Source of the DNA: Geobacteraceae bacterium
Lineage (GTDB): Bacteria > Desulfobacterota > Desulfuromonadia > Geobacterales > Pseudopelobacteraceae
Assembly: GCA_013336525.1 (NCBI GenBank)
Contig: JAAXTM010000011.1
Coordinates: forward strand, 1-64,000
Length of the DNA: 64,000 bases
Direction: 5' to 3'
Below, piece after piece: positions 9,704 through 18,466 of the stretch. The translations under genes were made by a program, and so were the position numbers. A model generated the notes under the pieces. That model did no database searches, had not been told where the DNA came from, and was given only the letters and a program-made list of their open reading frames with translations. The first letter of the stretch is position 1. Each line of letters opens with the position of its first letter.

Positions 9704-10552
9704 CTAACGGACTAATGCCTTCCGCATGACATCTTCCGGCGGTTTTTGACCGGTCCATATTTCAAAACCACGTTCACCCTGGGCGACAAGCATGCCTAAA
9801 CCATTGACCGCTCTAAAACCGTTTTCAGAAGCTTCTTTCACAAGCGGTGTCACCGAACATGAATATACCATGTCATACACTTTTGCATCTGCAGGGAGAT
9901 CGGAAAGATTAATGTTTTCGATCCGTTCACCGTTCATTCCAAGTGAAGTGGTATTAAGCAGCAATGAAGTCAAGCCAAGGCATTCTCTATTCAGCTGATT
10001 TTGGTTAATCACTTCAATACATGCTTCGGGATAGCGGACTATCATATCCTTCACTAAGGTAAGAGCATTCTCAAGCGATCGGTTACAGACAAGTATTTTT
10101 TTTGCACCAGAGCGGCACAACGCTGCTATCGCGCCACGGGCAGCACCACCTGCACCTATAACCAGAATCTGTTCCGCACCTGGTGAAAAATCCAGATCTC
10201 TTGACAGCGAATCAACCAGACCATCACCATCAGTATTATAGCCGATCAGGGAGGCTCCACACAATTTTACCGTATTGACAGCTCCGGCAGATTCAGCACT
10301 TTCATCAAGTCGGTCCAGAAATGGGATTATGGCCGTTTTATGCGGAATAGTAACATTAAAACCACAGACACCAAGAGCCTTTAATCCGACAACTGCCTGT
10401 TCCAGATTATCAGGGCTGACCAAAAATGGAACATAGACGTAATCAAGACCGCTGGCAGCAAAAGCAGCGTTCTGTATAACAGGCGAAAGTGTATGCCGGA
10501 TCGGATTGCCAATGATAGCAACTACACGGGTTTTTCCATTTATGTTCGGCAT
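9704..10552 (-). CDS. aroE: Shikimate dehydrogenase AroE
   Basis: This enzyme reduces 3-dehydroshikimate to shikimate with NADPH, in the aromatic amino acid pathway. I use the ATG at 10552 (MPNINGKTRVVAIIGNPI); an upstream in-frame start at 10603 would lie inside the preceding gene. The substrate-binding motif HTLSPVIQN and the catalytic-lysine motif NVTIPHK are both present. NTDGDG carries the second catalytic residue, and GAGGAARGAIAAL is the dinucleotide-binding loop. The length of 282 residues is normal. It starts 4 bp after the DUF2723 gene stop and precedes pilB, the same neighbour relation as in Geobacter sulfurreducens. Confidence 0.94.
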   Translation of the reverse strand: MPNINGKTRVVAIIGNPIRHTLSPVIQNAAFAASGLDYVYVPFLVSPDNLEQAVVGLKALGVCGFNVTIPHKTAIIPFLDRLDESAESAGAVNTVKLCGASLIGYNTDGDGLVDSLSRDLDFSPGAEQILVIGAGGAARGAIAALCRSGAKKILVCNRSLENALTLVKDMIVRYPEACIEVINQNQLNRECLGLTSLLLNTTSLGMNGERIENINLSDLPADAKVYDMVYSCSVTPLVKEASENGFRAVNGLGMLVAQGERGFEIWTGQKPPEDVMRKALVR

Positions 10553-10556
10553 CTGA

Positions 10557-12425
10557 CTAGCGCCCCAATCCGTAACGCAGTCGTATCTGATCAGCAGGAG
10601 CACGCATTTCAGGTAAAATCTGTTCAGCCTTTTCCAGCATTACTTTTGCCTCCTGGTACCTGTTAGTTCCAACAAGAAACTCGCCGATTTCTAAGTAGCT
10701 GTTAGCATATATCATGATTGCTTTTCCGGTATCAAGATCAAGGAAAGACTGTTTTTCCATTATTCCCCGGATGTTATAATTATCCCACACCGTAACATCA
10801 GGTATTCCAGGCGGTTCATCCATTCTCCTCATACGGTAAACAATACCACGCTGGACCGGACGAAAATCCTTGAATTCGACTGAATAACGAGTTGAGAAAT
10901 CAATATAAACCGGTCTAAGGCCAAAGTTTTCAGATATTGCAATACGCAACAAGGTTTCAGGGCCGAAGGAAGTAATTTCGAACTTCCTGAGGTTACTTTC
11001 TTTGAAGACACGCGGCATTGAGTCAAGATACCAATCAAAAACCAAATGAGGAGTATGCGGCAGATCTACATCTTCGCGCATTCTTTCAACACCTTGAAGA
11101 TACCAGAGAGGAAATGCTCCGCTGTCACCCCAGGTAAACATGATCGCGTTCTGCTGCAATGATCGTAGTGAATTTGAAGCATAATCAAAAGCGATATAAT
11201 TGTTGTGCTGGTCATTTTCAAAATAGTTTACGGCGCACAAAGCTGAGGGAAGTGTAAAGAAAAACGCAACGACAACAGCGTATACAGAAACTCCAATACG
11301 GTCAGGCAACTTTGCAGTACGTATCGCATACCCAAGCAGACAAAAAAGGCCTATGCCAATCATGACTGCAGTCAATAGATATAGAGGTGTAAAGAACTCT
11401 TCAGTAAGAAAAACGACTTCCTTATGAGTGTTAAAATAGCCGACAATCACAAGCAGGAAGGCAGCTATTGATACAAAGTAGGCAACAAAAACCGTTCGAT
11501 CCCTTCTCCAGAGATAAACAAGCCCGAGTAAAGTCAATGCTGCACCGAGCCAGGTAAATTCACGCGGAACGTTAAATGCACTGATCTGGGCCCACAAAAG
11601 CGCAATATCACGAACAGGAGGCTCAGACGGGTACCCCTTTCTGAGGAAATGCCACAAAAACTGACTTAATGATTTTGAATCGCCCCAGTTAAGCAGTGGA
11701 TTCGTCAGCGCCCGAAGCGGCAGATAAAGATGTACCGAAAATCCAAACATCGCAAAAGCTGTTGCAAGAACAAGCTCCTTGAACCGGGTTATCATTCGCC
11801 AATCGGTTAGCACTATCATCAGGAACCACGCAGGCAAAAGCAGCACAATAGTCTGATGCACCCCCATAGCCAGACCTGCCAAAAACGTGCACACATAGAT
11901 GTATGAGGGACGTTCACTCCCCTCCCTGTAATGTCCCTGCCATTTTAACAGCATGTAGAAAATAATCGCTGCAATGAACGCCAGCAGCGGGTATGGCTTG
12001 TCATGATTGGACTGTAGCCACAAACGGGGCGTAACAGCAAAGGAAAGGGCAGCAGCGAGGCCGGCAAATTTAACCGCAACAAGATTAAAACGCTCATCAC
12101 CCAGCAATGTTTCTTTTTTCAGCAACGTGGTTGTCAGAATATAAACAACAAGACACGCCAAAGAAGAAGAAACAGCGGTTGCAACATTGATTCTAAAAGC
12201 GATATTGCCTAACGGCAGCCAGGTAAAAGGCTTGGCATACATTAAAAAGAGTGGATATCCTGGAGAGTGTGCTGAACCGAGCGATGCGGTTGCCGTCAAA
12301 AACTCACCGCTGTCAAAAAAAGTAACCGATGGAGCCAGTGTAGCCATATAAATGGCAAACGGGATTATAAACGAAAGAATAAGGAAGATATCAACCTTTA
12401 TTTTTTTGAATACGGGTAATTTCAT
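10557..12425 (-). CDS. DUF2723 membrane protein (TMEM260/GT-C glycosyltransferase-like)
   Basis: This 622-residue protein has about ten membrane helices over its first 430 residues and a soluble C-terminal part. The N-terminal loop has APSVTFFDSGEFLTA, with an acidic residue in the first periplasmic loop as in GT-C glycosyltransferases. SAHSPGYPLF and QSNHDKPY are the other conserved patches. The family includes eukaryotic TMEM260, an O-mannosyltransferase, so a lipid-linked sugar transferase acting on exported proteins is plausible, but its substrate here is unknown. The last 60 residues look like a TPR-type helix pair (YQEAKVMLEKAEQILPEM). It overlaps the preceding flippase-like gene by 4 bp, which suggests joint function. 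Confidence 0.82.
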   Translation of the reverse strand: MKLPVFKKIKVDIFLILSFIIPFAIYMATLAPSVTFFDSGEFLTATASLGSAHSPGYPLFLMYAKPFTWLPLGNIAFRINVATAVSSSLACLVVYILTTTLLKKETLLGDERFNLVAVKFAGLAAALSFAVTPRLWLQSNHDKPYPLLAFIAAIIFYMLLKWQGHYREGSERPSYIYVCTFLAGLAMGVHQTIVLLLPAWFLMIVLTDWRMITRFKELVLATAFAMFGFSVHLYLPLRALTNPLLNWGDSKSLSQFLWHFLRKGYPSEPPVRDIALLWAQISAFNVPREFTWLGAALTLLGLVYLWRRDRTVFVAYFVSIAAFLLVIVGYFNTHKEVVFLTEEFFTPLYLLTAVMIGIGLFCLLGYAIRTAKLPDRIGVSVYAVVVAFFFTLPSALCAVNYFENDQHNNYIAFDYASNSLRSLQQNAIMFTWGDSGAFPLWYLQGVERMREDVDLPHTPHLVFDWYLDSMPRVFKESNLRKFEITSFGPETLLRIAISENFGLRPVYIDFSTRYSVEFKDFRPVQRGIVYRMRRMDEPPGIPDVTVWDNYNIRGIMEKQSFLDLDTGKAIMIYANSYLEIGEFLVGTNRYQEAKVMLEKAEQILPEMRAPADQIRLRYGLGR

Positions 12426-13432
12426 CTGGCTTTTTCCGCCCTTTGAAGTTCGTTAAGAGAGATTTTGTTTTTCCAGAGATAATACAGGCCGGCGATGATA
12501 ACCGGGAAAAACCCGGTGGCGTGCATTATCAGAGCGATACTGACAGATGTTGCCTCCGGGATGTTAAAAACTGAAAGCCCTTTATAACAGGCATAATGGT
12601 ATGTGCCGATAAAACCGGGAGATGCGGGTACCATAACCGCAAAAACCAGCAGAATCAAAATAAAGATCGAGGCCGTCACCGGCAGATGAATATTGAACGA
12701 TCGCAACGTCACATCTACCGACAGGAGGCAAAATAGCCAGATCGCAGCGGATGAGGCACCAACGGCGGCAAAATGCCGCTTGCGTGGTGACAGCCTGATC
12801 CCCCCGATGAAAGAACCAAGAAGGGGAATAAGAGTGTCTGAAAACATTTTTGGAAATGGTTTCATAACATATCCAACCGTTGAAAGAGTCCTCATGGTGT
12901 GCAGTTTCAGCAGATAAAGAAACAGCATGACAGCACAATAAAGAATAAACATGATCACCCCGCCACCCTTGAGCGCGAGCGCGGCATCTTCCATTCCAAC
13001 CGGCAGCTCAATAGTATAAAGCGTCATCAGAAGCAGTAACAATACGGAGAATCCGTCAAACAGGCGGTCGATCACCAATGAAGCGAACACGGCAGGAGTT
13101 TTAAGCTGCTCTCTTTGCGCCAGTGAGTGTGCACGAACGAACTCTCCCAACCGGGCCGGCAGCAGGTTGTTGGCCATATAACCGATAATCGTTGCCGAAT
13201 AGAGTGATGAGAGCGGAATATTTTTTTCCGATATGAGAAGATAACGCCAGCGAACTGCACGGAGAAAATAACTGACAAACGTAAAACAGATCGCCAGAAA
13301 AACAAATCGATAATCAGCCGAGCGAAGTGCCTCTCCAAGCAATCTGAAATCAATCTTTTTAAACAGCATAGCCATAAAGAACAGGCTGACAGCGATTCCA
13401 AACCATAATTTTAAGTCAATTTTAGTGCGCAC
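12422..13432 (-). CDS. UPF0104 / LPG-synthase transmembrane-domain protein (flippase-like)
   Basis: This integral membrane protein has about eight helices and matches the lysylphosphatidylglycerol synthase transmembrane domain family (also called UPF0104), which has no catalytic GNAT part. The family signature region reads NNLLPARLGEFVRAHSLA, and PASPGFIGTYHYACY is a second conserved stretch. Relatives are thought to move lipids or lipid-linked sugars across the membrane. I prefer the GTG at 13432; a TTG at 13453 would extend it by seven residues and enlarge the overlap with ribF. Its 4-bp overlap with the DUF2723 gene suggests the pair acts in one glycosylation step. That link is inferred. 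Confidence 0.85.
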   Translation of the reverse strand: MRTKIDLKLWFGIAVSLFFMAMLFKKIDFRLLGEALRSADYRFVFLAICFTFVSYFLRAVRWRYLLISEKNIPLSSLYSATIIGYMANNLLPARLGEFVRAHSLAQREQLKTPAVFASLVIDRLFDGFSVLLLLLMTLYTIELPVGMEDAALALKGGGVIMFILYCAVMLFLYLLKLHTMRTLSTVGYVMKPFPKMFSDTLIPLLGSFIGGIRLSPRKRHFAAVGASSAAIWLFCLLSVDVTLRSFNIHLPVTASIFILILLVFAVMVPASPGFIGTYHYACYKGLSVFNIPEATSVSIALIMHATGFFPVIIAGLYYLWKNKISLNELQRAEKAR

Positions 13433-14396
13433 AAGGTTCCGGTCTGCCGGCAAGTCTTAAATATTTTACGTTCAAATTTTCCAGAGTGGTGCGACAGCTT
13501 GCCACATCCTGGTTAATTGCTGCCTTCAGAGAGGCGACATCCGAAAAGTTCTGCACCGATCGCAGCCTCCGTACAAAGTGAACCATAATTCCGTGATCAT
13601 AAATGTTAGCCGAATAATCAATCAGGAAGACCTCAACCGTCCGAATGTTTCCGCCAAAAGTTGGATTAAAGCCGATATTGCAGGCGCCTTTTACAAGATG
13701 TCCATCAACTTCAACCATGGCTGCATAAACGCCATCGGAGGGGATCAGCTCGTTTGGAGTAGCTATGTTAGCCGTAGGGAATCCGATAGTTTGGCCAATT
13801 TCACGACCATGTACAACTGTACCGGAAATATGGTAATAGCGTCCGAGAATTTGTGCGGCTGCTTCCATATCTCCATCTGCAACGGCTGATCTTACCAGAC
13901 TGCTGCTGAATATTTCACCATCTGCCCCTATTGGAGGTAGATCCTCAAGTGTAAATCCGTTCAGCACACCCAGGGTCTCTAATGTATTGAAATTACCTTC
14001 GCGCCCCCTGCCAAAGGCGTAATCATGGCCGATTATTATGTGTCGCATACCGAGTGGAATACAGAGTATTCTGAGCACAAAATCATTGGCCGACATTTGG
14101 GATAATTCCATGGAAAAAGGTACTACAACCAGATAGTCAATACCAAATTCCTCGATCAGCTTTGACTTTTGTTCAAAAGTTGTTATCAAGCAGGGAGCTG
14201 ATTCAGGTGAGATTACTTTTAAGGGATGAGGCTCAAATGTAACAACGACTGAAGGCAGGTCACGAATAATACTTTGCTGTTTCAGGTGAGCAAAAATTTC
14301 AGCATGACCGCGATGGACACCATCAAAATTTCCAATAGTTACAATCGAAGCATCAAGAATTTTATTGAATATGTTAATACCTGTTACAATCTGCAT
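13422..14396 (-). CDS. ribF: Bifunctional riboflavin kinase / FAD synthetase RibF
   Basis: This enzyme makes FMN from riboflavin and then FAD. The 324 residues hold the N-terminal FAD synthetase (nucleotidyltransferase) domain with TIGNFDGVHRGH at about 21-32 and the SSSLVR motif near 165. The C-terminal flavokinase domain has GREIGQTIGFPTANI and an EVFLIDY core. The length is normal. It starts 8 bp after the recG stop and overlaps the next gene by about 10 bp, so it belongs to the recG-led series. Confidence 0.95.
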   Translation of the reverse strand: MQIVTGINIFNKILDASIVTIGNFDGVHRGHAEIFAHLKQQSIIRDLPSVVVTFEPHPLKVISPESAPCLITTFEQKSKLIEEFGIDYLVVVPFSMELSQMSANDFVLRILCIPLGMRHIIIGHDYAFGRGREGNFNTLETLGVLNGFTLEDLPPIGADGEIFSSSLVRSAVADGDMEAAAQILGRYYHISGTVVHGREIGQTIGFPTANIATPNELIPSDGVYAAMVEVDGHLVKGACNIGFNPTFGGNIRTVEVFLIDYSANIYDHGIMVHFVRRLRSVQNFSDVASLKAAINQDVASCRTTLENLNVKYLRLAGRPEPCAH

Positions 14397-14404
14397 GTCT
14401 GACC

Positions 14405-16723
14405 TTATCCTATAGTCGCAAGTTCAAGCCGCTTGCCCCAGCGCCTGAGCAGCTCATCATGCAACTTAGCATGTGTTGGGCTGGCAAGTGCCGAATCCTT
14501 TTCCAGCAGATCAAAGGCCGCCTGGCGGGCTGTTTCCAGCAACCTTCCGTCACGCAGTATGTTGGCAACACGAAAATCAGGCATGCCCGCCTGACGTGTG
14601 CCGAGGAAATCACCAGCCCCTCTGATTTCCAGATCAGCTTCGGCAATCCTAAAACCGTCGCATGTTGACTCCATTACACGCAGGCGTTTTTCTCCATCTT
14701 CCGACATTTTACCGCTTGTCATCAAAATACAGTATGACTTATCTTTGCCCCGCCCTACCCTGCCCCGCAGCTGGTGCAATTGTGAAAGCCCGAAACGCTC
14801 GGCATGTTCTATGATCATCAAGGTCGCATTCGGTACATCTATCCCGACCTCGATTACGGTCGTCGAGACCAGAATATCAAACTCACGTAATGTAAAAGCG
14901 GTCATAACCGCCTCTTTTTCATCCGGGCTCAATCTACCATGCAGCAAGCCAACCCTCAAGTCCGCAAAGACTTCACTCTGAAGATGCTCTGCCATCTGAC
15001 TCGCGGCTTTTAAATCACTTTTTTCGGTTTCTTCAACCAGCGGGTAAATGACGTAGACCTGACGTCCCAGATTAACTTCGCGGCGAATCATATCATAGAG
15101 TTGGGGGCGGCGTGACTCAAAAAAAATCTTCGTCTCAACCGGGATTCTCCCCGGCGGCATTTCATCAATAACCGACAGGTCAAGATCTCCAAACAGCGTC
15201 ATGGCAAGAGTACGAGGGATCGGGGTCGCGGTCATGACTAAAATATCCGGGTTGATACCTTTCTTTTTCAGGATGCCTCGCTGCAGGACCCCAAACCGGT
15301 GCTGTTCGTCAATCACCCCTAACCCAAGTTTGGCAAATTCCACTTTTTCCTGAATAACCGAATGAGTACCTATTACAATCCGTGCACTACCATCAGCAAC
15401 CCGCTCAAGGGCCTCTTTTTTTGCCTTGCCCTTCAGCCCCGCAGTTATCAGAACGACCTCAATCCCCATCTGTGAACACCAACGGTGAATAGTGTGCCAG
15501 TGCTGTTCAGCAAGAATTTCGGTTGGCGCCATGATGGCGACCTGAAAATCATTCTCAACGGCGATCAACGCCGCCATCAACGCAACAAGTGTCTTGCCGC
15601 TTCCCACATCACCCTGAACCAGACGGTGCATCGGATGCGGCTCCATCATATCGGCTTTAATTTCCGCCAGTACCCTCCGCTGGGCAGCTGTAAGCTCAAA
15701 AGGGAGCAATCGAACCAACTCTTTTGTATAGCGATGTGTTACCTGAAAGGCTATCCCCTCCTCCAGTAAAACCCCATGCCTTTTAAGAGCCAGACCTAAT
15801 TCCCAAAAGAAAAATTCGTCAAAAGCCAGCGCCTGATGTGCAGCTGTAGCACCGGTATTCAGCTCGGCAAGATCTGCCTCGTTAGGTGGTGAATGTACAT
15901 AACCAAGAGCCTCGCGAAGGGGTGGAAATGCTGCCGGAAAGAGTTCTACCGGCACGACACCGTCAATGTTGGGCAAAAAACAATCAACAACTTCGCGCAT
16001 GATCCGGCGCATTGCTTTCTGATGTATCCCCTCTGAAAGCGGATAGACCGGCACAATTCGGCCAAAATTAGCCGGATCAGCGGCGAGTACCGACTGAACT
16101 GCACCACCTTCAGGCAGCCACTCCACATCAGGGTGATGTACTTCACGCTGATATCCGAACTGATTTACCTCGCCGCTAAAAACACCGACACGCCCGATCT
16201 TCCAGGTTCTCTTCATCCAGACAGCATTGGCATGAAACCACTTGCAGACTATTGTGCCGGTGGCGTCCTGAAGCAGCACCTCGAATACACTCCGACCACT
16301 TTTGGTCTTGGCCGCATCGGCAGTCAAGACAGTGCCTGAAAAAACGGCACTCTGGCCTGGCCGCAGTGAAGATATAGCCATCAACTGACGACGGTCTTCA
16401 TAGCGCAGCGGCAGCAGATAGAGCAAGTCCTCAACCGTGCGAAGCTCCCGTTTTTCAAGGATAGCGGCCAGCTTTGGGCCTATTCCTTTAATATACTGAA
16501 TGCCGACCTCTAAATTTTTGCGGCAGATCGTATTCTTCAGGCTTTTAGTGTCAATTACGGCAGGTTTTACGGATGGTGTTGCAACAGTCCGGACAGGGCG
16601 CACAACAAGCTCTCCGTTCACTTCTTCCACGGCAAGAGAATCGCCCGGCGCGAGCCCCAGTTTTTTCAAGATTTCAGATGGAATTGCAATGGAGTTATCT
16701 TCGGCAAGCTTGACTGTGGACAT
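14405..16723 (-). CDS. recG: ATP-dependent DNA helicase RecG with an N-terminal AbrB-like domain
   Basis: RecG is the superfamily 2 helicase that reverses stalled replication forks. The 772 residues exceed the roughly 690 of E. coli RecG because of an N-terminal addition. Residues 1-45 (from STVKLAEDNSIAIPSEIL to ELVVRPV) fit the SpoVT/AbrB/MazE DNA-binding fold. A linker leads to the wedge domain at about 70-260, which opens with IQYIKGIGPKLAAIL. Walker A GDVGSGKT lies at 371-378 and the DEQH box at 472-475. TATPIPRTLAM and HQLRGRVGRG are the other helicase motifs. The reading frame is continuous from the ATG at 16723, so the fusion is not a track artefact. Confidence 0.95.
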   Translation of the reverse strand: MSTVKLAEDNSIAIPSEILKKLGLAPGDSLAVEEVNGELVVRPVRTVATPSVKPAVIDTKSLKNTICRKNLEVGIQYIKGIGPKLAAILEKRELRTVEDLLYLLPLRYEDRRQLMAISSLRPGQSAVFSGTVLTADAAKTKSGRSVFEVLLQDATGTIVCKWFHANAVWMKRTWKIGRVGVFSGEVNQFGYQREVHHPDVEWLPEGGAVQSVLAADPANFGRIVPVYPLSEGIHQKAMRRIMREVVDCFLPNIDGVVPVELFPAAFPPLREALGYVHSPPNEADLAELNTGATAAHQALAFDEFFFWELGLALKRHGVLLEEGIAFQVTHRYTKELVRLLPFELTAAQRRVLAEIKADMMEPHPMHRLVQGDVGSGKTLVALMAALIAVENDFQVAIMAPTEILAEQHWHTIHRWCSQMGIEVVLITAGLKGKAKKEALERVADGSARIVIGTHSVIQEKVEFAKLGLGVIDEQHRFGVLQRGILKKKGINPDILVMTATPIPRTLAMTLFGDLDLSVIDEMPPGRIPVETKIFFESRRPQLYDMIRREVNLGRQVYVIYPLVEETEKSDLKAASQMAEHLQSEVFADLRVGLLHGRLSPDEKEAVMTAFTLREFDILVSTTVIEVGIDVPNATLMIIEHAERFGLSQLHQLRGRVGRGKDKSYCILMTSGKMSEDGEKRLRVMESTCDGFRIAEADLEIRGAGDFLGTRQAGMPDFRVANILRDGRLLETARQAAFDLLEKDSALASPTHAKLHDELLRRWGKRLELATIG

Positions 16724-16876
16724 GCAAATTCCTGCATCAGAACAGAGTGGGATTCAGCGGGATAAACATAATATTCTTACCAGGTATTGTCCACATAATT
16801 TCGGCCTGATCCATTGACAAGATGTCACTCAGCAGGCATATCTATCAAAAGAACAAACCATTATAAAGGAACCGTC
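16724..16876. other. Divergent recG/mazG intergenic region
   Basis: This 153-bp gap separates two divergent genes and must hold at least one promoter for each. No convincing promoter pair or operator was identified by eye. A ribosome binding site AAAGGAACC lies at 16865-16873, just before mazG. Confidence 0.4.
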
Positions 16877-17671
16877 ATGAACCGACCCTACACATTCGAA
16901 CAGCTTGTAAATATCATGCGCAAACTGCGCGCCCCCGGAGGTTGCCCATGGGACGCCGAACAAACACATGATAGTCTTACCCGCTACCTGCTGGAAGAGA
17001 CATACGAAGTCATCGAAGCTATAGACGAAAAATCCCCGCAACATCTTAAAGAAGAACTGGGCGATCTGCTTCTTCAGCCGATTTTTCACGCTGCTATTGC
17101 CGAAGAGTCCGGTGAATTTACCATTGACGATGTCATCAGCACGCTGTGTGACAAGCTGATCCGGCGCCATCCCCATGTTTTCGGAGATCTTGAGATCAGA
17201 GACAGCGATGCGCAGATTGAAAACTGGGAGAAGATCAAAAAACTGGAGAAGGGCGATGAGCGTCCATCAGCCCTTTCGGGTGTCCCTGACCATCTTCCGG
17301 CTCTTATGAAAGCTCATAAGATAAGTGAGAAGGCTTCACGGGTCGGTTTTGACTGGGAGCATGCCGATCAGGTATTCGCAAAGGTCATGGAGGAGCTGCA
17401 TGAGTTTGAAGAAGCTTGGGCTGGTGGCAATCAAACACGTATGGAAGATGAAATGGGTGATTTGCTGTTTGCAATTGCAAATCTGGGGAGGTTTTTAAAC
17501 CTCAACCCAGAAGAGGCGCTTCGTAAAACTATTGGCAGATTTCAAAAGCGTTTCAGTTACGTTGAAACTGAGCTGCTCCGTCAGGGAGTGCCGATGCAAA
17601 ACGCATCTCTTGAACAGATGGATCTGTTATGGGAAGAAGCAAAGAGCGCCGAACGTGAAAGTAAATTTTAA
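16877..17671 (+). CDS. mazG: Nucleoside triphosphate pyrophosphohydrolase MazG
   Basis: MazG cleaves (d)NTPs to monophosphates and is linked to nucleotide clean-up and ppGpp control. The 264 residues hold two MazG domains in the E. coli-type arrangement. The first has LRAPGGCPWDAEQTHDSL and EETYEVIEAI, with the metal-binding EELGDLLLQ helix. The second has VMEELHEFEEAW and DEMGDLLFAIANLGRFL. I use the ATG at 16877 after AAAGGAACCGTC; an upstream in-frame start at 16814 has no ribosome binding site. It is divergent from recG. Confidence 0.94.
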   Translation: MNRPYTFEQLVNIMRKLRAPGGCPWDAEQTHDSLTRYLLEETYEVIEAIDEKSPQHLKEELGDLLLQPIFHAAIAEESGEFTIDDVISTLCDKLIRRHPHVFGDLEIRDSDAQIENWEKIKKLEKGDERPSALSGVPDHLPALMKAHKISEKASRVGFDWEHADQVFAKVMEELHEFEEAWAGGNQTRMEDEMGDLLFAIANLGRFLNLNPEEALRKTIGRFQKRFSYVETELLRQGVPMQNASLEQMDLLWEEAKSAERESKF

Positions 17672-17909
17672 TTAGTAACGGCAATGTAACTGTTTTTACA
17701 GGGTTGTTTTTCTTATCCACAAAAATTGTGGATAACTTGTGGAGAACGTTGTTGACGTTATGCAAAAGTGATATTTTTACAAGCGTTTTATCCGAAATGC
17801 TGTTTTTTTATACACATGATTTTACATATGATATCAGGTAGTTACATCTGTATTCAGTAAAAATAGGGGTTTGCGCTGTCAAGCTCTTTTCGCAGCAAAA
17901 ATACTTTTT
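17672..17909. promoter_or_regulatory. mazG/ogt gap with a cluster of DnaA-box-like sites
   Basis: This 238-bp A+T-rich gap lies between two convergent genes, so it need not hold any promoter. It contains a perfect DnaA-box consensus TTATCCACA at 17713-17721 and its inverted copy TGTGGATAA at 17727-17735. A close variant, TGTGGAGAA, follows at 17738-17746, and TTATACACA lies at 17808-17816. Weaker relatives are TTATGCAAA (17758-17766) and TTATCCGAA (17788-17796). The spacing and the T-rich flank resemble a DnaA-binding control or unwinding region. I cannot tell an origin from a DnaA-titration or regulatory site, or from chance. No dnaA, dnaN or gidA gene is near. Confidence 0.5.
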
Positions 17910-18464
17910 TTATTGGACAGGAATCCTGTTTATAACCAGCTGTTTTGTAACGACTCGCAACCCTTTAAATTCGACACCTTCCATCTTCAGCAAAGCTCTT
18001 TTTGTGCTTTCCCCTCCAGGTGCTGAAAAACCGGTCAACCTCCCATCGGATGCGACTACCCTATGACAGGGGATGATCACCGGCATCGGATTGGAAGCAA
18101 GCGCACCTCCAACAGCGCGGGCAGCATGCGGAGAATTACACTCACATGCAACCTGGCCATAACTGCAGATTTCACCATAGGTAAGGCTTCGAATTACACT
18201 CAGGATTTTCTGCCTGAAAGGGGTCATGCCATCAAGTACTACCGGAATATCTACAAAATCAACCCGCTCGCCCTGGAAATATCTGCTTAGCATTTGAGCT
18301 GCATGGTCGGTTATCCCGGAAAATTTGAATTCCGGCGGCATAGTATAATGAGCCGTTTGACTACAACTCAGGTCTGGAATCTCGACTTTTACGACCCCTT
18401 GATCGGTGGCATATACGATTCCTGTTCCGTAACGGGTCATAAACTGCGAACGGTATATTGTCAC
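17910..18464 (-). CDS. ogt: Methylated-DNA--protein-cysteine methyltransferase
   Basis: This is a suicide repair protein that takes the methyl group from O6-methylguanine onto its own cysteine. The active-site motif is IPCHRVV with Cys133; RAVGGALASNP before it is the helix-turn-helix recognition region, and SYGQVA is present. The start is a GTG at 18464, two bases after the murJ stop, with a strong AGAGGGGG element upstream. The protein of 184 residues has the short N-terminal domain of the Ogt type and no Ada-like regulatory domain. Confidence 0.92.
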   Translation of the reverse strand: MTIYRSQFMTRYGTGIVYATDQGVVKVEIPDLSCSQTAHYTMPPEFKFSGITDHAAQMLSRYFQGERVDFVDIPVVLDGMTPFRQKILSVIRSLTYGEICSYGQVACECNSPHAARAVGGALASNPMPVIIPCHRVVASDGRLTGFSAPGGESTKRALLKMEGVEFKGLRVVTKQLVINRIPVQ

Positions 18465-18466
18465 CC

